Part shown: positions 59,451 to 64,000 of the stretch, in pieces
How positions within the stretch are numbered: the first letter of the stretch is position 1
Layout of the letters: every line of letters starts with the position of its first letter
NCBI GenBank assembly: GCA_004558805.1
Contig: SFDE01000017.1
Span: forward strand, 1 to 64,000
Reading direction: 5' to 3'
DNA: 64,000 bases
From: Faecalibacterium prausnitzii
GTDB taxonomy: Bacteria > Bacillota > Clostridia > Oscillospirales > Ruminococcaceae
Position numbers and translations under genes: made by a program
The notes under the pieces: model-generated
Databases searched by the model: none
Told to the model about the DNA's origin: nothing
Seen by the model: only the letters and a program-made list of their open reading frames with translations

Positions 59451-59479
59451 GTATCCTCCATTTTCCATGTGAAGGATAC
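59451..59479. repeat. right inverted repeat of the recombinase segment
   Basis: GTATCCTCCA (59451-59460), TTTTCCATG and TGAAGGATAC (59470-59479). It is the reverse complement of the left repeat over 26 bases with one mismatch, and is an almost perfect 29-bp palindrome. Confidence 0.85.
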
Positions 59480-59506
59480 CCCTTTACTGCGGAAAGGGGG
59501 AACAAG

Positions 59507-61819
59507 GTGGCACTGTGTCTGTTTGAGCACAACGAGAGAGCATATCATGCGGCAGTACGGATGATGGAGCAGTATGGCAAGGCCGCCATTGTCCACCCCA
59601 CCGGCACCGGAAAGAGCTACATTGCGTTCAAGCTGATCGAGGACAACCCGGAGAAGGTCGTGATCTGGCTTTCTCCCAGTGAATATATCTTCAAGACCCA
59701 GCTGGAGAGCCTGAAAAGGAACGACCCGGACTTTCCGCTGGCGAACGTCCATTTTTACACCTATGCGAAGCTGATGTGCTGTACCGAAGGCCAGCTTGCA
59801 GAAATCGCAGGACTTCAGCCCTCTTATATCATATTGGACGAATTCCACCGTGCCGGCGCGGAATGCTGGGGCGAAAGCACGTTGGCTTTATTAAAGTTAT
59901 GTCCGAATGCAAAACTTCTGGGGCTGACGGCAACAAACGTCCGGTATCTGGATAATAACCGTGACATGGCCGAAGAGCTTTTTGATGGCCGTGTTGCGAG
60001 CGACATGACCCTTGGCGAAGCAATCGTCAGGGGTATTTTGCCTACTCCGAACTATGTGACCACCGTCTATCAGTACCAGAAAGACTTGGCACGTTATCAG
60101 ACAAGAGTGGATAATCTGCATTCTGCTGGGATTCAGGACGTAAATCAAAAATATCTGGATGCCCTGCGCCGCGCCTTGGAACAAGCAGATGGATTAGACA
60201 AGGTTTTTGAACATCATATCACGAACAAGTCCGGAAAGTACATCGTGTTCTGCGCCAACAAGGAGCACATGGACGAAATGATCTCTCATGTGCCGGAGTG
60301 GTTTGCAAAGGTGAATGCGGAAGTGGCGGTCTACGAAGCCTACTCGGATGACCCCGGTACAGACAAGGCTTTTGCCGACTTCAAGACGGATGAGAGCGAC
60401 AAGCTGAAGCTGCTGTTTTGCATCGACATGCTCAACGAGGGCGTCCATGTGGAGGGGATTTCCGGGGTCATTCTATTCCGACCAACGATTTCGCCCATTA
60501 TCTACAAGCAGCAGATCGGACGAGCTCTAACTGCTGGGGACACCGCAGCCCCGCTGATTCTGGATGTTGTCAACAATTTTGAGGGATTGTGCAGCATTGC
60601 GGGCCTACAGAATGAGATGCAGGAGGCAGTCTACCGCCTGAATGCCAACGGTGAGGGCGATAGGATCATCACCGAACGGTTTGAAGTTGTCGAGCAGGTG
60701 CATGACTGCCGGGTGCTGTTTGAGCGGTTGCAAGCTAGCTTGTCCTCTGGCTGGAACCATTATTTTTCGGAAGCAAGCATTTACTATGCGGAGCATGGCA
60801 ACCTGAATATTCCAAAACGTTATACCACTCCTGCGGGACTGAGTCTTGGCGAATGGGTCATTGCTCAGCGGAGAATTCGGGCAGGACAGCGTACCGGAAT
60901 TCTGACGCAACAACAAATTGCACGTCTGGACAGTATAGGGATGCAGTGGAGCAGCCGGAGTGATATGGCATGGGATCGCGGACTAGAAGCGGTGAAAAAA
61001 TATAGAGAACAGTTTGGTAATCTGCTTGTTCCCAAAAAATATGTAGACGATGCTGGTTTTGCGTTGGGACATTGGATCATCAATATGCGGAGAAGTTACA
61101 TTGATGGAAGATTGTCGCAAAAACACATTCAAGAGTTAAATGAACTGGGCATGAGTTGGAATGCTTTCGATGCAAAGTGGGAACAAGGCTATGGACTTGC
61201 TGTTGAGTACGCTGCAGAAAATGGCAATTTGAATGTTCCGGTGAGTTATGTGACTTTAGAAGGCCAAAAATTGGGACTGTGGCTTTGCAACCAACGTGCT
61301 GCCTATCTAAATGGAAAACTCTCCTCCGACCAAATCAGCCGATTGGAAACAATCGGGATGTACTGGGGCAACCGGAACGACCGGCAATGGAACGAAGTTT
61401 ATCAGGCCGCAAAGCGATACTTTGAGGCGAACGGAAACCTTGATGTGCCTGTTAGCTATGTTTCACCAGAAGGATATGCTCTCGGAAAGTGGGTCAGGCG
61501 GCAACAATATGCCCATCAGAAGCCGGAAAAAAGCAATGCAGTTCTGTCACCGGAGCGTGTTGCGTTGTTGGATGCCATCGGAATGCAGTGGGAGAAACCT
61601 GATCCGTGGCAGCACCGGTACGAGCTGGCGCAGGAATATAAAAAAGAGCATGGAAATCTGGATATTCCGGTAAAATACAAGACTGCGGATGGCATTTGGC
61701 TGAGCCGATGGGTGTACAACCAGAAACGGCTGCTGCAAAGCGGATCGGAAAAGTTGAGCGAAGAGCAAAAGAAAAAGCTAAAGGAGTTATTGGGGTATTA
61801 TGTCAAAATTTCAGCATGA
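59507..61819 (+). CDS. SF2 helicase with helicase-associated (HA) repeats
   Basis: A 770-residue protein. The helicase core (about 1-360) has motif I HPTGTGKS near 31, motif II ILDEFHRAG near 108, motif III LTAT near 145 and motif VI QQIGRALTAG near 344. Residues about 420-765 hold five HA repeats of about 68 residues, each of the form W...a..y....GNL.vp..y...g..LG.W....R....g.Ls..qi..L..iGm.W. Such proteins often open polysaccharide loci in clostridia, with unknown role. The GTG start has AAAGGGGG upstream. It overlaps the next gene by 20 bases. Confidence 0.88.
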   Translation: MALCLFEHNERAYHAAVRMMEQYGKAAIVHPTGTGKSYIAFKLIEDNPEKVVIWLSPSEYIFKTQLESLKRNDPDFPLANVHFYTYAKLMCCTEGQLAEIAGLQPSYIILDEFHRAGAECWGESTLALLKLCPNAKLLGLTATNVRYLDNNRDMAEELFDGRVASDMTLGEAIVRGILPTPNYVTTVYQYQKDLARYQTRVDNLHSAGIQDVNQKYLDALRRALEQADGLDKVFEHHITNKSGKYIVFCANKEHMDEMISHVPEWFAKVNAEVAVYEAYSDDPGTDKAFADFKTDESDKLKLLFCIDMLNEGVHVEGISGVILFRPTISPIIYKQQIGRALTAGDTAAPLILDVVNNFEGLCSIAGLQNEMQEAVYRLNANGEGDRIITERFEVVEQVHDCRVLFERLQASLSSGWNHYFSEASIYYAEHGNLNIPKRYTTPAGLSLGEWVIAQRRIRAGQRTGILTQQQIARLDSIGMQWSSRSDMAWDRGLEAVKKYREQFGNLLVPKKYVDDAGFALGHWIINMRRSYIDGRLSQKHIQELNELGMSWNAFDAKWEQGYGLAVEYAAENGNLNVPVSYVTLEGQKLGLWLCNQRAAYLNGKLSSDQISRLETIGMYWGNRNDRQWNEVYQAAKRYFEANGNLDVPVSYVSPEGYALGKWVRRQQYAHQKPEKSNAVLSPERVALLDAIGMQWEKPDPWQHRYELAQEYKKEHGNLDIPVKYKTADGIWLSRWVYNQKRLLQSGSEKLSEEQKKKLKELLGYYVKISA

Positions 61820-63161
61820 TGTGATGTTGAAGATCGTAAAGGTCATTGATTTGGTGATGATTACGATTCCGTTTGCACTTTGTTGGGAGCTGTACTACTC
61901 GTATCAGGTCTATGCAAAGTTTGGCTGGAGAGGCAACTGGGCCATGATCGGTCTGTTTACGGTGCTGTTTTTCCTGCTGGGCAAAGTTTACGATGCGTTC
62001 TGGATGTCGCTGCAACGCATTTCTGAACTGCTTTACGGTCAAATCTTAGCAGCGATGGCAACAGACGGCATTCTGTACATTGTCATCTGCCTAATGTCTC
62101 GGCGGCTCTGCAATATCCTGCCGGGCATTGCGGCGATTGCCGGGCAGGTCGTGATGGCAACTCTGTGGGCAAGATGCGCCAATAGCTGGTATTTCCGGAC
62201 CTATCCGCCTCAGCCCACCGCAGTGGTCTACGATGTTCGTCATGGCTTGGAAAAGCTCATCAATGAGTACGGTCTTTCAAAAAAATACGATGTCAAGATG
62301 ACCTTGAACGTTGAGGAATGCCTGAACGACCTGAGCCTACTGGATGGAATGCAGAGCGTGTTCATCAGCGGTGTCCACAGCCATGAGCGCAATATCATCC
62401 TGAAATACTGCGTAGGACAGGGCATCAATGTGTTTGTGATCCCTCGTGTGGGCGATGTGATTATGAGCGGTGCCCAGCCGATGCATATGTTCCATCTGCC
62501 CATGCTGCGTGTGGGTCGCTATATGGCAAGCCCGGAATTTCTGTTTGTGAAACGAGCAATGGACATTGTGATCTCACTGGCAGCACTGGTTATCCTGAGT
62601 CCGGTGTTTCTGATTACGGCTATTGCAGTCAAGTCGGATGGAGGCCCGGCGTTCTATAAGCAGGTGCGTCTGACCAAGGATGGCAGACAGTTTGAGATTC
62701 TGAAGTTCCGCTCCATGCGGGTGGATGCCGAAAAAGACGGTGTGGCGCGTCTTTCCACCGGCGACAAGGATGACCGAATTACTAAGGTCGGTCATATCAT
62801 CCGTGCTTGCCGACTAGACGAGCTTCCGCAGTTGTGGAATATCCTCCGGGGTGATTTATCTATTGTTGGTCCTCGTCCGGAGCGACCGGAAATCGCTGCC
62901 CAGTATTGTGAGGAAATGCCGGAGTTTGCTCTGCGGCTGCAGGCCAAGGCGGGTCTGACCGGCTATGCACAGGTGTACGGCAAGTACAACACTACTCCTT
63001 ACGATAAGCTGCAGATGGATCTGATGTACATCGCACATCCCAGCCTGATCGAGGATTTGAAAATCATGCTGGCGACCGTGAAGATCCTGTTTATGCCGGA
63101 AAGCACGGAAGGTGTGGCAGAGGGTGCTACTACGGCGATGGGGCAGGAGACGGAGGAATGA
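61800..63161 (+). CDS. polyprenyl-phosphate sugar-1-phosphate transferase (EPS initiating enzyme)
   Basis: A 453-residue membrane protein that starts repeat-unit assembly by moving a sugar phosphate from a nucleotide sugar to undecaprenyl phosphate. Four N-terminal helices (10-35, 45-65, 75-100, 105-125) and a soluble region precede the catalytic part: helix KRAMDIVISLAALVILSPVF near 255, GPAFYKQVRLTKDGRQF near 282, KFRSMRVDAE near 301 and DELPQLWNILRGDLSIVGPRPERPE near 345. The start lies inside the helicase gene and its stop overlaps the next start. This is a WbaP/CpsE-type enzyme. Confidence 0.94.
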   Translation: MSKFQHDVMLKIVKVIDLVMITIPFALCWELYYSYQVYAKFGWRGNWAMIGLFTVLFFLLGKVYDAFWMSLQRISELLYGQILAAMATDGILYIVICLMSRRLCNILPGIAAIAGQVVMATLWARCANSWYFRTYPPQPTAVVYDVRHGLEKLINEYGLSKKYDVKMTLNVEECLNDLSLLDGMQSVFISGVHSHERNIILKYCVGQGINVFVIPRVGDVIMSGAQPMHMFHLPMLRVGRYMASPEFLFVKRAMDIVISLAALVILSPVFLITAIAVKSDGGPAFYKQVRLTKDGRQFEILKFRSMRVDAEKDGVARLSTGDKDDRITKVGHIIRACRLDELPQLWNILRGDLSIVGPRPERPEIAAQYCEEMPEFALRLQAKAGLTGYAQVYGKYNTTPYDKLQMDLMYIAHPSLIEDLKIMLATVKILFMPESTEGVAEGATTAMGQETEE

Positions 63162-63979
63162 TGCAGAATTACAGTGTCTTGATGTCCGTTTATTATAAGG
63201 AAAAGCCAGAATACCTCGAGCAAGCAATTGAAAGTGTTCAATCACAGACGTTCCCAACTGATGATTTCATACTGGTATGTGACGGACCACTGAATGATGC
63301 GCTGGACAAGGTGATTGCCAAAAAGCAGCGAGAGATGGGGATAACTTTAAATGTCGTTCGCCTTGCTAAGAACGGTGGACTTGGCAATGCACTGAATGAG
63401 GGCATCAAACATTGCAAAAATGAACTGGTTGCCAGAATGGACAGTGATGATATTGCTTATCCGGATCGCTGTGAAAAACAGATGGCGGTATTCACCGCAC
63501 ATCCAGAAGTAAGTATCTGCTCTGGCATCGTGGAAGAGTTTACTACTGACCCGAATACTGTCGATGCGAAGCGTGTACCACCGGAGACAAATACGGAGAT
63601 CGTGGAATTTGCAAAGAAACGCAATCCGTTTAATCATCCCTGCGTGATGTATAAGAAATCTGCAGTCGAGGCGGTAGGCTCTTATCAGGATTTTTATCTG
63701 CTGGAAGATTACTATCTTTGGCTTCGGATGCTGATGGCGGGGTATCGGGGCTACAACATTCAAGAGCCGCTGCTCCATATGAGGGCCGGCTCGGATATGT
63801 ACAAGCGTCGGGCAGGCTGGAAGTATGCCGAAATGCAGATGAGGTTGTTCCGTTTTATGAGGGGCAGTGGATTCATTGGGAATGGTCAGTACATCAAAAG
63901 TTGTGTGATTCGTAGTGGATCGGCGCTGGCTCCGAATTGGCTGCGGAAGTTTATGTTTGAGAAAGTATTGAGGAAGTAA
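63158..63979 (+). CDS. family 2 glycosyltransferase
   Basis: A 273-residue cytosolic GT-A enzyme. The N-terminus SVLMSVYYKEKPEYLEQAIESV is the GT2 signature, VCDG near 41 binds nucleotide, MDSDDIAYP near 95 is the DxD metal motif, and LEDYYLWLRML near 183 is the acceptor-site ED motif. It would add a sugar to the lipid-linked repeat unit begun by the preceding transferase. It overlaps the previous gene by 4 bases (ATGA), so the two are coupled. Confidence 0.93.
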   Translation: MMQNYSVLMSVYYKEKPEYLEQAIESVQSQTFPTDDFILVCDGPLNDALDKVIAKKQREMGITLNVVRLAKNGGLGNALNEGIKHCKNELVARMDSDDIAYPDRCEKQMAVFTAHPEVSICSGIVEEFTTDPNTVDAKRVPPETNTEIVEFAKKRNPFNHPCVMYKKSAVEAVGSYQDFYLLEDYYLWLRMLMAGYRGYNIQEPLLHMRAGSDMYKRRAGWKYAEMQMRLFRFMRGSGFIGNGQYIKSCVIRSGSALAPNWLRKFMFEKVLRK

Positions 63980-63986
63980 AGCGAAC

Positions 63987-64000
63987 ATGAAAATTGCAAT
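63987..64000 (+). CDS. start of the next polysaccharide gene (partial)
   Basis: ATG 63987 begins MKIA and runs off the window. GAGGAAGT lies upstream at usual spacing, and the gap to the glycosyltransferase is seven bases, so it belongs to the same operon. Nothing more can be said of the product. Confidence 0.6.

Noticed and set aside
58026..59479. The repeats as att sites of an excisable element
   Set aside because: Excision needs direct repeats; these are inverted, which points to inversion instead. Excision cannot be fully excluded if other copies lie outside the window.

Overview
The window looks like a chromosomal segment of a gut member of the Oscillospiraceae (Ruminococcaceae), most likely Faecalibacterium (F. 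prausnitzii group). The evidence is a GC-rich genome carrying typical Firmicutes genes (EF-P with a PGKG loop, YqeG, YceD-L32, DegV, SecA with a SEC-C tail), sigma-A-like promoters with 17-bp spacers, strong AGGAGG ribosome sites, no outer-membrane genes, a group B [FeFe] hydrogenase, and a class III preQ1 riboswitch before queT of the type characterised from F. prausnitzii. The assignment is from sequence character and memory of the families, not from a database search.

Bases 1 to about 44,760 are ordinary core genome. From left to right: rpsU; yqeG and an endonuclease IV-like gene; efp; a zinc-ribbon protein; a GDSL hydrolase; fhs under a ZTP riboswitch; a cysteine desulfurase, thiI, cinA and a decayed, membrane-anchored cinA paralogue; an M20 amidohydrolase and secA; a HAD phosphatase with queT; the pdxY-trmL-degV operon; an [FeFe] hydrogenase; mtaB; a penicillin-binding carboxypeptidase; pgi; yceD-rpmF; a PDZ/radical-SAM protein; der-plsY; a lipoprotein cluster with a PstS-like protein; a MATE exporter; a ricin-lectin protein with a histone-like tail; tRNA-Ser(GGA); an FMN-dependent oxidoreductase; a SpoIID-like protein; citrate synthase; and gap.

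Bases about 44,760 to 58,000 are accessory DNA made of several pieces. The first has a tyrosine integrase, an XRE repressor and a rightward promoter driving small proteins from two paralogous families, ending in an unusual DECH helicase. Next is a gene-poor zone (51.6-53.6 kb) holding a stand-alone Spo0A C-terminal domain gene, an array of 10-bp phased repeats before it, and two diverged copies of a hairpin-rich element whose stems differ by compensating changes. Then come a leftward operon of small proteins, a broken serine recombinase, SprT-like and XRE genes, and a ribbon-helix-helix regulator with two matching palindromic operators.

Bases about 58,000 to the end start an exopolysaccharide locus: a helicase with helicase-associated repeats, a polyprenyl-phosphate sugar transferase, a family 2 glycosyltransferase and the start of another gene. 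Immediately before it lies a tyrosine recombinase flanked by near-identical inverted repeats. A promoter inside that segment points toward the polysaccharide genes. This arrangement suggests a phase-variable invertible switch and is the most interesting candidate in the window, together with the covarying repeat element.
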